Shown in pieces: positions 53,732 to 61,332 of a stretch of DNA of 64,000 bases (the first letter of the stretch is position 1; each line of letters begins with the position of its first letter). The stretch lies in NCBI GenBank assembly GCA_963790575.1, contig CAWBPD010000012.1:620001-684000 (forward strand), in the 5' to 3' direction. The stretch is from CAVTSA01 sp963790575 (GTDB lineage Bacteria > Chloroflexota > Dormibacteria > Dormibacterales > Dormibacteraceae). The translations under genes were made by a program, and so were the position numbers. The notes beneath the pieces were generated by a model that had not been told where the DNA came from, searched no databases, and was given only the letters and a program-made list of their open reading frames with translations.

Positions 53732-53743
53732 TAGAGTTCGGCG
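53732..53743 (+). promoter_or_regulatory. Leaderless -10 box of the P1 peptidase gene
   Basis: TAGAGT (53732-53737), six bases, ATG at 53744. Confidence 0.5.
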
Positions 53744-54673
53744 ATGGCGATCGCTGAACTGCCCGGCGTCCAGGTCGGCCACTGGACGGACCGCGAGCAC
53801 GGGACCGGTTGCACGGTGCTCCTGTGTGGCGAGGCAGGGGCCGTGTGCGGGGTGGCGGTCGGCGGCGGGGCCCCGGGCACGCGGGAGACCGACGCGCTCG
53901 AGCCCGGGCGCAGCGTGCAGCGGGTCCACGCCCTCTGCCTCAGCGGCGGGTCGGCATTCGGGCTCGCGGCCGCCGACGGGGTGATGCGCCTGCTCGCCGA
54001 GCGCGGGATCGGGCTCCAAGTGGGCAAGGTCCGGGTTCCCATCGTGCCCGCCGCGGTGGTCTTCGACCTCTTCGACAACGTGACCCACGCGCCGGGCCCC
54101 GACGCCGGCCGCGCCGCCGCGCTCGACGCCCGGCCGGGTCCGGTGACCGAGGGTCGCGTCGGCGCCGGCACCGGGACCAGCATCGGCAAGCTGCTGGGTC
54201 GTGAGCGCCGGGTGCCGGGCGGGGTGGGGGTGGCCGCGTTGAGACTGCCCGGGGGCGCCACCACGGCGGCGCTGGCGGTGGTCAACGCGCTCGGCGACGT
54301 GGTCGACGAGCGGGGAGACATCGTCGCCGGCTGCGGTGGGTGGGACGCGGTCCTCGAAGGCCGGACTCCGCCCCCCGAGATGCGGGCGAACACCACGCTC
54401 GCGGTAGTCGTCACTGACGCCGGCCTCGACAAGACGGCCTGCCGCCGGCTCGCGACGCAGGCGCACGACGGGTTCGCGATGGCGCTCCGTCCCGCCCACA
54501 CCGCGGGTGATGGCGATCTTGTCTTCGCGCTCAGCACCGGCGAGCGGAAGGTGGATCCGATCGCGCTCGGGGTGGGCGCGACGGAGGCGGTGCGGCGTGC
54601 GATCGTGCGTGGCGCCTGCGCCGCGAAGGGTGGACCGGTTCCCGGGAACCCGGGGTCACCTCGGGCGTTTTAG
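53744..54673 (+). CDS. P1 family peptidase (DmpA/NylC-like, self-processing)
   Basis: 309 residues. GVQVGHWTDREHGTGCTVLLC is the typical N-terminus, then GGGAPGTRETD and LSGGSAFGLAAADGVM. MRANTTLAVVVTDAGL contains the Asn-Thr bond at which family members cut themselves to expose the nucleophile. Known relatives hydrolyse N-terminal amino acids from peptides or nylon oligomers. The last ~13 codons overlap element E10, so the C-terminus has been rewritten by the element. Confidence 0.88.
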   Translation: MAIAELPGVQVGHWTDREHGTGCTVLLCGEAGAVCGVAVGGGAPGTRETDALEPGRSVQRVHALCLSGGSAFGLAAADGVMRLLAERGIGLQVGKVRVPIVPAAVVFDLFDNVTHAPGPDAGRAAALDARPGPVTEGRVGAGTGTSIGKLLGRERRVPGGVGVAALRLPGGATTAALAVVNALGDVVDERGDIVAGCGGWDAVLEGRTPPPEMRANTTLAVVVTDAGLDKTACRRLATQAHDGFAMALRPAHTAGDGDLVFALSTGERKVDPIALGVGATEAVRRAIVRGACAAKGGPVPGNPGSPRAF

Positions 54674-54695
54674 GGCCGCTTTCGGGGGAAACGGC
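54634..54695. repeat. 62-bp twin-palindrome element E10, overlapping a CDS end
   Basis: ACCG-GTTC-CCGG-GAAC (54634-54649), 30 bases, TTTC-GGGG-GAAA-CGGC (54680-54695). The right arm also forms GGGCCG-C-TTTC/GAAACGGCCC. It spans the P1 peptidase stop (54671-54673) and faces the convergent MarR gene. Confidence 0.6.
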
Positions 54696-54701
54696 CCTGG
54701 C

Positions 54702-55217
54702 TCACCTGTCGAACGGCAGGAGGAGGCGGCGGAGCAGGCCGGCGAGCGTCGCCCGCTGCCCGCCGTCGAGCTCCGCCAGCAGGTCGCGTTCGCGCTCCAG
54801 CAGCCCGGTCATGGCGGCATCCGCCCGCGCTTGGCCCTGCGGGGTCAGCCGAACCAGCACGCCCCGCCCGTCCTGCGGATCGGGCCGGCGCGCCACCAGG
54901 CCGCGGTCGGTGAGGCGATCGATGCGGTTGGTCATCGTGCCCGACGTGACCATGGTGGCGTGGAGGAGGGCTCCCGGGCTCTGCTCGTGGGGCGGGGAGG
55001 TGCGCCGGAGGGCGACCAGCACGTCGAACTCCCAGAGATCGAGGCCCTGGGTCTCCAGCACCCGCTGGCGCGCGCGGTCCAGGTGCCTGGAGAGGCGGGA
55101 CACCCGGCTCAGCACCTCCATCGGCGAGGGGTCCAGCTCCGGCCGCGCCGCGCGCCAGGCCGCGACCAACCGGTCGACCTCGTCCTGTTCCACCGCCGTC
55201 TCCGGGCGCAGCTCCAT
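54702..55217 (-). CDS. MarR-family transcriptional regulator
   Basis: 171 residues. The winged helix has LLHATMVTSGTMTNRIDRLTDRGLVARRPDPQDGRGVLVRLTPQG, a standard MarR recognition helix and wing. It is divergent from tam, with a 16-bp palindrome between them, so it probably represses itself and tam. TAGGCT (55228-55233) is the likely -10 box; ATG 55217 fits it better than ATG 55226. Confidence 0.88.
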   Translation of the reverse strand: MELRPETAVEQDEVDRLVAAWRAARPELDPSPMEVLSRVSRLSRHLDRARQRVLETQGLDLWEFDVLVALRRTSPPHEQSPGALLHATMVTSGTMTNRIDRLTDRGLVARRPDPQDGRGVLVRLTPQGQARADAAMTGLLERERDLLAELDGGQRATLAGLLRRLLLPFDR

Positions 55218-55237
55218 GTGGTGCATCAGCCTACGGC

Positions 55238-55253
55238 CTCTTGACGTCGAGAG
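55238..55253. promoter_or_regulatory. Candidate MarR operator palindrome
   Basis: CTCTTGACGTCGAGAG, 16 bases, a perfect dyad except one pair. Half of it recurs as TCGATGTCAAGAGA (55275-55288) across the tam start, so a second weaker site is likely. Confidence 0.55.
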
Positions 55254-55277
55254 AGTACCCCGGTTAGGGTTTCCTCG

Positions 55278-56060
55278 ATGTCAAGAGATATCTGGAGCTC
55301 GGCCCAGTATCAGCGGTACGCGGACCAACGGGGCCGGCCCTTCGTCGACCTGCTGGCGGCGGTGCGGGTGCGGGACCCGCGCCTGGTGGTGGACCTCGGC
55401 TGCGGGCCCGGCAACCTGACCGCCGCGCTGGCCGGTCGCTGGCCCGACGCCACCGTGGTCGGCGTGGACTCGTCCCCGGACATGCTGGCGGCGGCCGCTC
55501 GGAACGCGAACCCGCCCCGCCTCACCTTCGTGGAGGCGGACCTGCGCGAGTGGGAGCCCGACCGTCCGGTCGATGTCATCGTGGCCAACGCGGTGCTCCA
55601 GTGGCTTCCCGGCCACCGGGATCTGTTCTCGCGTCTGGTGGGTTGGCTGTCAGCGGGCGGCTGGCTCGCGTTCCAGGTGCCCGGAAACATGAGCGCGCCC
55701 AGCCACGCGATCTTGCGCGAGGTGTGCGCGCTGCCCCCCTGGCGCGAGCAGGTCTCCCACCTTCTGCGCCCGGACTGGATCGCGAAGCCCGACGAATACC
55801 TGTCGGACCTGGTTGGGCTGGGGTGCGCGGCCGATGTCTGGGAGACCACCTACTACCACGTCCTGGAGGGCGAGGACCCGGTGTTGGAGTGGGTGAAGGG
55901 ATCGGCGCTGCGCCCGGTGCTGGCCGCCCTCGACGGCGCCGACCGAGAGGCGCTCCTCGCCACCTATCGCGACCGTCTGCGAAAGGCGTACCGGTGCCGA
56001 CCCTGGGGCACCGTCCTCCCCTTCCGCCGCGTCTTCGCAGTCGCCCACCGCGCCGGATGA
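55278..56060 (+). CDS. tam: Trans-aconitate 2-methyltransferase
   Basis: 260 residues, class I SAM-dependent methyltransferase. VVDLGCGPGNLTAALAGRWPDA is motif I, VGVDSSPDML motif II, and the family-specific VIVANAVLQWLPGH follows; AFQVPGNMSAPSH and KAYRCRPWGTVLPFRRVFAVA match Tam throughout. It methylates trans-aconitate, removing an inhibitor of aconitase. TAGGGT lies seven bases before the ATG. Confidence 0.9.
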   Translation: MSRDIWSSAQYQRYADQRGRPFVDLLAAVRVRDPRLVVDLGCGPGNLTAALAGRWPDATVVGVDSSPDMLAAAARNANPPRLTFVEADLREWEPDRPVDVIVANAVLQWLPGHRDLFSRLVGWLSAGGWLAFQVPGNMSAPSHAILREVCALPPWREQVSHLLRPDWIAKPDEYLSDLVGLGCAADVWETTYYHVLEGEDPVLEWVKGSALRPVLAALDGADREALLATYRDRLRKAYRCRPWGTVLPFRRVFAVAHRAG

Positions 56061-56076
56061 CAATTTCCGCTTTCAC

Positions 56077-56138
56077 GTGGAAGTGGGGCTAAGAGGCAAT
56101 GCATAGGACCCCTTTCACGTGAAAGCGGAGATGGTGTG
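56077..56138. repeat. 62-bp twin-palindrome element E4
   Basis: CCGC-TTTC-ACGT-GGAA (56077-56092), 30-base linker with GGGGCT and CATAGGACC, TTTC-ACGT-GAAA-GCGG (56123-56138). It lies between the convergent tam and HEPN genes. Confidence 0.8.
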
Positions 56139-56153
56139 GTGTGGCGCGGTCGG

Positions 56154-56546
56154 TCAGTCGGTGCCGGAGACCAGCTGCTCGGCCCAGACCCACACCTCGA
56201 GAGCGCGCCTCAGCGCCTGCCGGCGGTCGAGGTGCCGCGGCGGCGAAGGCAAGCCCGGCTGCCGCATCGCCGACGCGTAGGGGCTGAGCTCGTCCAGCGC
56301 GTCCACGTCGAAGGGGTGCTCCTGTCCGCTCCGCTCGATCAGTCGCACCAGGTCGTGGGTCGGCGGCGGCAGATTGCTCTGGGTCACGATCACCGCCTTC
56401 AGCGACTTCTCGATCGTCTGCTGGACGTGGAACCCGAACGCCCCATCAGAGATCGACTTCTCTTCCAGGGCGAGGCGGGCCAGTGCCAGGTCTTGGTTGG
56501 CGAGACCCATCCACTCGTCGGCCAGCGTGCGCCAGCCGGAACTCAC
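56154..56546 (-). CDS. HEPN domain protein
   Basis: 130 residues, helical. DEWMGLANQDLALARLALEE, GAFGFHVQQTIEKSLKAVIV, THDLVRLIERSG and DELSPYASAMRQPG follow the HEPN pattern of short proteins paired with minimal nucleotidyltransferases. The canonical RxxxxH RNase motif is not evident. GTG 56546 overlaps the stop of the upstream gene (GTGA), so the two are co-translated. It may be the toxin-like half of a HEPN/MNT-type module. Confidence 0.75.
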   Translation of the reverse strand: MSSGWRTLADEWMGLANQDLALARLALEEKSISDGAFGFHVQQTIEKSLKAVIVTQSNLPPPTHDLVRLIERSGQEHPFDVDALDELSPYASAMRQPGLPSPPRHLDRRQALRRALEVWVWAEQLVSGTD

Positions 56547-57070
56547 CAGGCGGCTCCATCCAGGGGCTCCATCAGCCGCGTGGCCCGCTCCGGGTACGCC
56601 TTCACGCCCTCGCGGACCGGGTTGCCGGGAAGACGGGCCAGGCGTCGGGCGGCCCGTTCCGAGTAGATCAGCACCTCGACCGGGAGCGTGAAGCGGCGGG
56701 CGATCCGGCGCAGGGCGAGCCAGCTGTGGAGTGGGATCCAGATGCCGGGCAGCACGACCACGATGCGCGGCTCGAGGGCGCCGTCCGGGGAAGGCAGGAC
56801 CGCGACCGCTCGCGGGTCGTCGAACGCCTCGATGTGCTCGAGCACCCGCTCGAGCGTGGTCTGATTCTCCGACCGCGCACGGTAGCGCTTGGTGCGGCCC
56901 AGGGTTTCGGACGCCAGGAGCCCCAGCTCTTCAAGGTGGACCAGGCAGCGGGAGACAGCGCCCGAATCCGCCTGCAGTTCGCCGGCCAGCTGCCTGCCGT
57001 GCATCTCTCCCCGGACACGAACGGTATCCAGGAGTCTCTGCTCGAGCGGCGTGAGACTGGCGGTGGCCAC
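56543..57070 (-). CDS. Winged-helix protein with a degenerate nucleotidyltransferase-like C-terminus
   Basis: 175 residues. The first ~70 are a winged helix (MHGRQLAGELQADSGAVSRCLVHLEELGLL). The rest resembles the end of HEPN-partner nucleotidyltransferases (TLPVEVLIYSERAARRL, GNPVREGVKAYP), but the GSxxR...D-x-D motif of active enzymes is absent. It may be an antitoxin or regulator that has lost catalysis. A TACATT -10 box and a GCAGCA/TGCTGC dyad lie just upstream of GTG 57070. Confidence 0.65.
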   Translation of the reverse strand: MATASLTPLEQRLLDTVRVRGEMHGRQLAGELQADSGAVSRCLVHLEELGLLASETLGRTKRYRARSENQTTLERVLEHIEAFDDPRAVAVLPSPDGALEPRIVVVLPGIWIPLHSWLALRRIARRFTLPVEVLIYSERAARRLARLPGNPVREGVKAYPERATRLMEPLDGAAW

Positions 57071-57079
57071 CCCACCGGC

Positions 57080-57099
57080 AATGTAGCAGCATGTGCTGC
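57080..57099 (-). promoter_or_regulatory. Promoter and operator-like dyad of the HEPN pair
   Basis: TACATT on the minus strand (57080-57085) is nine bases before the GTG. Immediately upstream GCAGCA-TG-TGCTGC (57086-57099) forms a dyad suited to autoregulation by the winged-helix protein. Confidence 0.45.
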
Positions 57100-57108
57100 A
57101 CGGCGCAG

Positions 57109-57156
57109 GGTCAGCGGCCGAGGTCAGCGGCTGAGGGTAAGCGGCTGAGGGTCAGC
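57109..57156. repeat. Short tandem repeat GGTCAGCGGCTGAG, 3.5 copies
   Basis: Units at 57109 (13 bases), 57122, 57136 (14 bases each) and a partial at 57150 that runs into the pruA stop. It fills the space between pruA and the HEPN-pair promoter. Probably replication slippage. Confidence 0.7.
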
Positions 57157-58780
57157 CCATGAAGGGGTAGCGGTAGTCCTCCGGCGGCACGAACGTCTCC
57201 TTGATCGCGCGCGGGCTGACCCACCGGATCAGATTCCAGACCGAGCCCGCCTTGTCGTTGGTGCCGGAAGCCCGCGCGCCACCGAACGGCTGCTGACCGA
57301 CCACCGCCCCGGTCGGCTTGTCGTTGACGTAGAAGTTGCCGGCCGCGTAGCGCAGGCGGTCGCCGGCCAGCTGGATGGCGGCGCGGTCCCGTGCGAAGAC
57401 GGCGCCCGTGAGCCCGTAGGGGGTGCTGGTGTCGACCACCTCGAGCGTCTTCTCGTAGTCGGCGTCCGGGTAGACGTGCGCGGTGACGATGGGGCCGAAC
57501 AGCTCTTCCCGCATGAGCCGGGACGTCCCCTCGTCGCTCCGGATCACCGTCGGCTCCACGAACCACCCGGTGCCGTCGTCGGTGCCGCCGCCCGCGATCA
57601 CCTCGTAGGCACTGCTCGTGCGGGCCTCCGCGATCGCCTCCCGATGCCGTTTGAAGGCGCGTTGGTCGATGACCGCCCCCATGAAATTCGAGAAGTCTTC
57701 GACATCCCCCATCTTGATCGAGGGCAGCTCGTCGCGCAGGCGCTCGCTCAGCGCCGGCCACAGCGATTCAGGGACGAAGAGTCGCGACGGGGCCGAGCAC
57801 TTCTGCCCCTGGTACTCGAACGCCCCCCGCAGGACCGCCGTCGCCAGCGGCTCGACCTCCGCCGACGCGTGGGCGACGATGAAGTCCTTGCCGCCGGTCT
57901 CGCCCACCAGCCGGGGGTAGTTGCGGTACCGGGGCAGGTTCTCCGCCACCTGGCTCCAGATGCCCTGGAAGACGGTGGTGGAGCCGGTGAAGTGGATCCC
58001 TGCCAGCCCCGGGTCGGCGATCGCCGCCTGGACCAGCTCCGCGGGGGCCCCCTGGACCAGGTTGATGACGCCGTCGGGCAAGCCCGCCACCCGCAGCAGC
58101 TCCATCAGGTAGTGCGCCGACAGCGAGGCCAGCTGCGAGGGTTTCCAGACCACGGTGTTGCCAAGCAGCGCCGGCGCCGAAGGCAGGTTGCCCGCGATGG
58201 ACGTGAAGTTGAAGGGGGTGATGGCGAGGACGAAACCCTCCAGCGGCCGGTACTCCATCCGGTTCCAGGTGCCGGCCGGCGAGACCGGCTGTTCCTCCAG
58301 GATCTTGGGCAGGTAGGCGACGTTGAAACGGAAGAAGTCGCACAGCTCGGCCGCGGAGTCGATCTCGGCCTGATACGCGGTCTTCGACTGCCCCAGCATG
58401 GTGGCCGCGTTGACGGTGTCACGCCAGGGTCCACTGAGGAGTTCGGCCGCGCGCAGGAACACGGCCGCCCGTTCCTCCCAGGGGGTGGCCGCCCAGGCCG
58501 CGTGCGCTCGCGTCGCGGCCTCGATGGCGGCCTCGACCTCGGTCCCGCCCCCTTGATGCGCGTGACCGAGCACATGGCGGGTGTCGTGGGGCGCCACCAC
58601 GGGGAGCCTCTGCTGCGTCCGCACCTCCTGGCCGCCGATCACCAGCGGGAGATCCGCGACCTCGCCAGCCATCGCGCGCAGGCGAGCCTGCAGGCGGGCC
58701 CGGTCAGGGCTGCCCGGGGCATAGTCGTGGACCGGCTCGTTGCGGGGGAGGGGCGGCTGGAAGAGGGCCTGGCTGGACAC
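57152..58780 (-). CDS. pruA: L-glutamate gamma-semialdehyde dehydrogenase
   Basis: 542 residues, the usual length of the monofunctional enzyme. It oxidises glutamate semialdehyde to glutamate, the last step of proline catabolism. ITPFNFTSIAGNLPSAPALLGNTVVWKPS binds NAD, FTGSTTVFQGIW follows, ETGGKDFIVAH has the general base Glu, and FEYQGQKCSAPSRLFVP the catalytic Cys. GTG 58780 has AGGAGG upstream. No proline dehydrogenase gene is in the window. Confidence 0.94.
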   Translation of the reverse strand: MSSQALFQPPLPRNEPVHDYAPGSPDRARLQARLRAMAGEVADLPLVIGGQEVRTQQRLPVVAPHDTRHVLGHAHQGGGTEVEAAIEAATRAHAAWAATPWEERAAVFLRAAELLSGPWRDTVNAATMLGQSKTAYQAEIDSAAELCDFFRFNVAYLPKILEEQPVSPAGTWNRMEYRPLEGFVLAITPFNFTSIAGNLPSAPALLGNTVVWKPSQLASLSAHYLMELLRVAGLPDGVINLVQGAPAELVQAAIADPGLAGIHFTGSTTVFQGIWSQVAENLPRYRNYPRLVGETGGKDFIVAHASAEVEPLATAVLRGAFEYQGQKCSAPSRLFVPESLWPALSERLRDELPSIKMGDVEDFSNFMGAVIDQRAFKRHREAIAEARTSSAYEVIAGGGTDDGTGWFVEPTVIRSDEGTSRLMREELFGPIVTAHVYPDADYEKTLEVVDTSTPYGLTGAVFARDRAAIQLAGDRLRYAAGNFYVNDKPTGAVVGQQPFGGARASGTNDKAGSVWNLIRWVSPRAIKETFVPPEDYRYPFMG

Positions 58781-58809
58781 GTCGACGCCTCCTATCTCGC
58801 TCCTAGAGG

Positions 58810-60027
58810 TCAGCTGGCCGGAAAGTCCCTATCGTAGCGGGCCGCCACGCTCAGTCCCAGCTGCTTCCCGAGCCTGGCGGCGGCGGCGGCGGCCGTGGCC
58901 GCGACCTGCGGAGTGGACTGGTTCTGACCTTCGGCGCTGGCCTGGTCGGCGAGCGCCTGCCCGAACGAGGCGCTGATCGCGGCCGCCTGCTTCTGGCCCA
59001 CGCCGAGATGGCCATGGACGATCGTGACGTACCCGCCGGGGAAGGTCTTGGTGAGCGCCTGGTGCTGGCTGGTCATCCCGCCCGTGTCGTGGTGCGCCGT
59101 GGCCACGGCCAGCGTGGTGGCGGCGGTCTGAGCCTGGGTCAGCGTGCTGGAGACCCCGCTGGCGAGCTTGGCCCCGGCCGGGTCGATGGCGGTGCTCACG
59201 GAGGCGGTCGAGGCGGCGTAAGCGGCGGCCGCCGCTTGCTGTTCAGCCGCCCTGTCGCCGGCGCCCGCCGACTCCGCCATGCCGAGCAGGTAGACCTGCA
59301 GCTGGAGTTGGGTCTCGAGCGTGTCACGCAGCGTGGTCGCTCGGGCCTTGGGATTGCCGGGGTAGGTCTGCGGGTCGGTGTGCGCGATCACCACCGAGAG
59401 AGCGGTCCCGAAGGCGAGCTGGTGGGCGTACGCGATCGCCAGCGCCTGGTAAGCGCCGTTCCAGTCCCCGGCTGCCTGCGCGGTGATCAGCGCCTGGGTG
59501 TCGGCCACCTGCTGGCTCAGTCCGTCGGTGAGCACCGACGCGCTCGCGTGCGTGGCCACCGTCAGCGCCGAGCGCATCTGGGGCACGTAGGTGGCGGTCA
59601 TGTCGCCGGCCGCCTGCTGCTGCGCGCCGGTGTTCTTGGTGTAGGCCGCGGTCGCGTCGTTGAGCACCGCGATGTCGAACTTGGTGAGCGCGTTGGCCAC
59701 CTTGTCCTGGGCTTGCGGAGTGCCGGCCGGCACGACGACGCCGGCGACGGTGGCGTCATCGGCATGGAGGGCGGTGCCGTAGGTCGTGAACTCAGGAGTC
59801 CGCACGCCCAACGCGGCATCGGTGGTGCGGGCCAGCAGCAGCACATGCGCGCCCAGGGCGAGGTCGATGCTGACACGGAGGTTCTGCGCGCCGGAGGAGG
59901 CGGGCTGGCTCGAGGTGCGGGCACTTGAGGCGCCGCCCAGATCGGTCCGGGCGTTGGTGCCGCAGGCGACGAGCAGAAGCGCCGCGACCAGGCAGACGGC
60001 CGTGCCAGCGCAATAGCGCTGGATCAC
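58810..60027 (-). CDS. Large helical lipoprotein of unknown function
   Basis: 405 residues. CAGTAVCLVAALLLVACGTN is a lipoprotein signal with lipobox LVAC. The remainder is Ala/Gln/Thr-rich and almost wholly helical, with internally similar segments around YQALAIAYAHQLAFGTALSV and TSQHQALTKTFPGGYVTIVHGHLG. I recognise no catalytic motif. GTG 60027 is set by a TACGGT box six bases upstream. It is downstream of the RDD gene on the same strand but has its own promoter. Confidence 0.65.
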   Translation of the reverse strand: MIQRYCAGTAVCLVAALLLVACGTNARTDLGGASSARTSSQPASSGAQNLRVSIDLALGAHVLLLARTTDAALGVRTPEFTTYGTALHADDATVAGVVVPAGTPQAQDKVANALTKFDIAVLNDATAAYTKNTGAQQQAAGDMTATYVPQMRSALTVATHASASVLTDGLSQQVADTQALITAQAAGDWNGAYQALAIAYAHQLAFGTALSVVIAHTDPQTYPGNPKARATTLRDTLETQLQLQVYLLGMAESAGAGDRAAEQQAAAAAYAASTASVSTAIDPAGAKLASGVSSTLTQAQTAATTLAVATAHHDTGGMTSQHQALTKTFPGGYVTIVHGHLGVGQKQAAAISASFGQALADQASAEGQNQSTPQVAATAAAAAARLGKQLGLSVAARYDRDFPAS

Positions 60028-60039
60028 CGCGCCACCGTA
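60028..60039 (-). promoter_or_regulatory. Leaderless -10 box of the lipoprotein gene
   Basis: Minus strand TACGGT (60034-60039), six bases, then GTG at 60027. Confidence 0.5.
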
Positions 60040-60067
60040 CCAAGGCACACCCGGATTTTGCCTTTCC

Positions 60068-60820
60068 CTACTCGGCCGGCGCCCTCTGTGACAGCACCAC
60101 CTCGGTGCCGGCGAGCTCGTCGTGGCGGTCGCGCAGGGTGCGGACGCCGAGCGGAACCGCCGCCACCCGGACCAACAGCTGCGCCAGGTGGGCCCGGCTG
60201 CCGTCGACCCCGGTGATGCGAGTACCGACCATCCAGCCGCCCGGCGTGAGCCCTCCGCTCAGAGCCGGGACGATGGTCTGGGTGGCGAGGAGTGCGATGC
60301 CTCCGAGCGCGGCTCGGGTGCCCGCGCGCAGCGGATACCGGACGGCCGCGACGGAGGCGGCGACCCCGACGTCCAGCAGGCCTGCCGCCAACCGGCGCCA
60401 CGGCTCCGCCGGGAGGCCGGCGCTGGGGAGCCGTCCCCGGGTCTGGAGCAGGGCGATCCGGCTGACCTCGCGGTGGAATGGGAACTGCGTGAAGCGGAAG
60501 ATGGGAGCGGGAAGCCGCGGCTGGAAGCCCTCGAGGGAACTGTAGAGCCGCTCCCCCCTCCAGCCCACGCGCAGCTCGCCGACGGGCCGGCGCGCGAGGA
60601 GCCCGCCTTCGATGGGGAAGACCCAGGCCGGGTGCTGGAAGTGCGGCGCACCGAATTGGAAGAGCGTGAACGGGCCGGCCTGGAAGCGGTTCTCGCGGAA
60701 GCGGATGAGGCCGAACAGGGCGCGGGTGGTGCCGGTGAAGTAGCCGTCGCGCAGTGCGTCCGGCGAGGGCGCGAGCGGCGATAGGACCTCGTCGGTGACC
60801 GTCACGCCGGCGTCTGGCAT
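60068..60820 (-). CDS. RDD-family membrane protein
   Basis: 250 residues. The N-terminal ~140 residues are soluble (GTTRALFGLIRFRENRFQAG). The C-terminal ~110 form an RDD-like membrane domain: RLAAGLLDVGVAASVAAVRYPLR, a second hydrophobic stretch, and PGGWMVGTRITGVDGSRAHLAQLLVR, which is the usual G-x-R-V-x-x-x-D-G motif. Function unknown. CATGAT (60827-60832) six bases before the ATG suggests a leaderless mRNA. It is divergent from the SRPBCC gene. Confidence 0.6.
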   Translation of the reverse strand: MPDAGVTVTDEVLSPLAPSPDALRDGYFTGTTRALFGLIRFRENRFQAGPFTLFQFGAPHFQHPAWVFPIEGGLLARRPVGELRVGWRGERLYSSLEGFQPRLPAPIFRFTQFPFHREVSRIALLQTRGRLPSAGLPAEPWRRLAAGLLDVGVAASVAAVRYPLRAGTRAALGGIALLATQTIVPALSGGLTPGGWMVGTRITGVDGSRAHLAQLLVRVAAVPLGVRTLRDRHDELAGTEVVLSQRAPAE

Positions 60821-60874
60821 CTCCCCATCATGCCAGCGCGTCCCGCTGCGAGCGGGCATGCTTGGGATCGGCCC

Positions 60875-61330
60875 ATGCCTGTCCGCCGCCTCCAGACCAG
60901 CATCCTCGTCCAGGCCCCACGGCGCGTGGCCTTCGACTGGGTGGCCGATTACCGCAACGCACCGAGGGCGCTCGAAGGCGTGCGGGAATGGGAGCCCCTG
61001 GATCCAGGGCGAACCACCGGATCCGGTGCGCGGTTCAAGGTGCGGATCGGGTTCCTGGGAGTGACCGCCGCCACCATCCTGGTGCTGGACATCTGGGAGG
61101 AGCCCGCAGCCATCGGGTGGCACGCCGACGGCGGCCCGGTCGGGGTGCGCGGTCGGTGGACGTTCGCCGAGCATCCCTCGGGCACGGACGTAACCCTGTC
61201 CCTTGAGTACGAGCCCCCAGGAGGCTTGATGGGGGCGTTAGGCGTGGACCGGTTGGCGGGCTTGGGCCGCCATCGGCTGCACGCCGGCCTGGAGACGATC
61301 CGCGAGGCCGTCGAGGGCCGGGCGAGCTAG
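60875..61330 (+). CDS. SRPBCC (polyketide cyclase/START-like) protein
   Basis: 151 residues. SILVQAPRRVAFDWVADYRNAPRALEGVREWEPL and GVRGRWTFAEHPSGTDVTLSLEYEPPGG match the coenzyme Q-binding/polyketide cyclase family, a helix-grip fold that holds hydrophobic ligands. The ligand is unknown. TGGGAT lies six bases before ATG 60875. The transporter gene starts two bases after its stop. Confidence 0.8.
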   Translation: MPVRRLQTSILVQAPRRVAFDWVADYRNAPRALEGVREWEPLDPGRTTGSGARFKVRIGFLGVTAATILVLDIWEEPAAIGWHADGGPVGVRGRWTFAEHPSGTDVTLSLEYEPPGGLMGALGVDRLAGLGRHRLHAGLETIREAVEGRAS

Positions 61331-61332
61331 GA

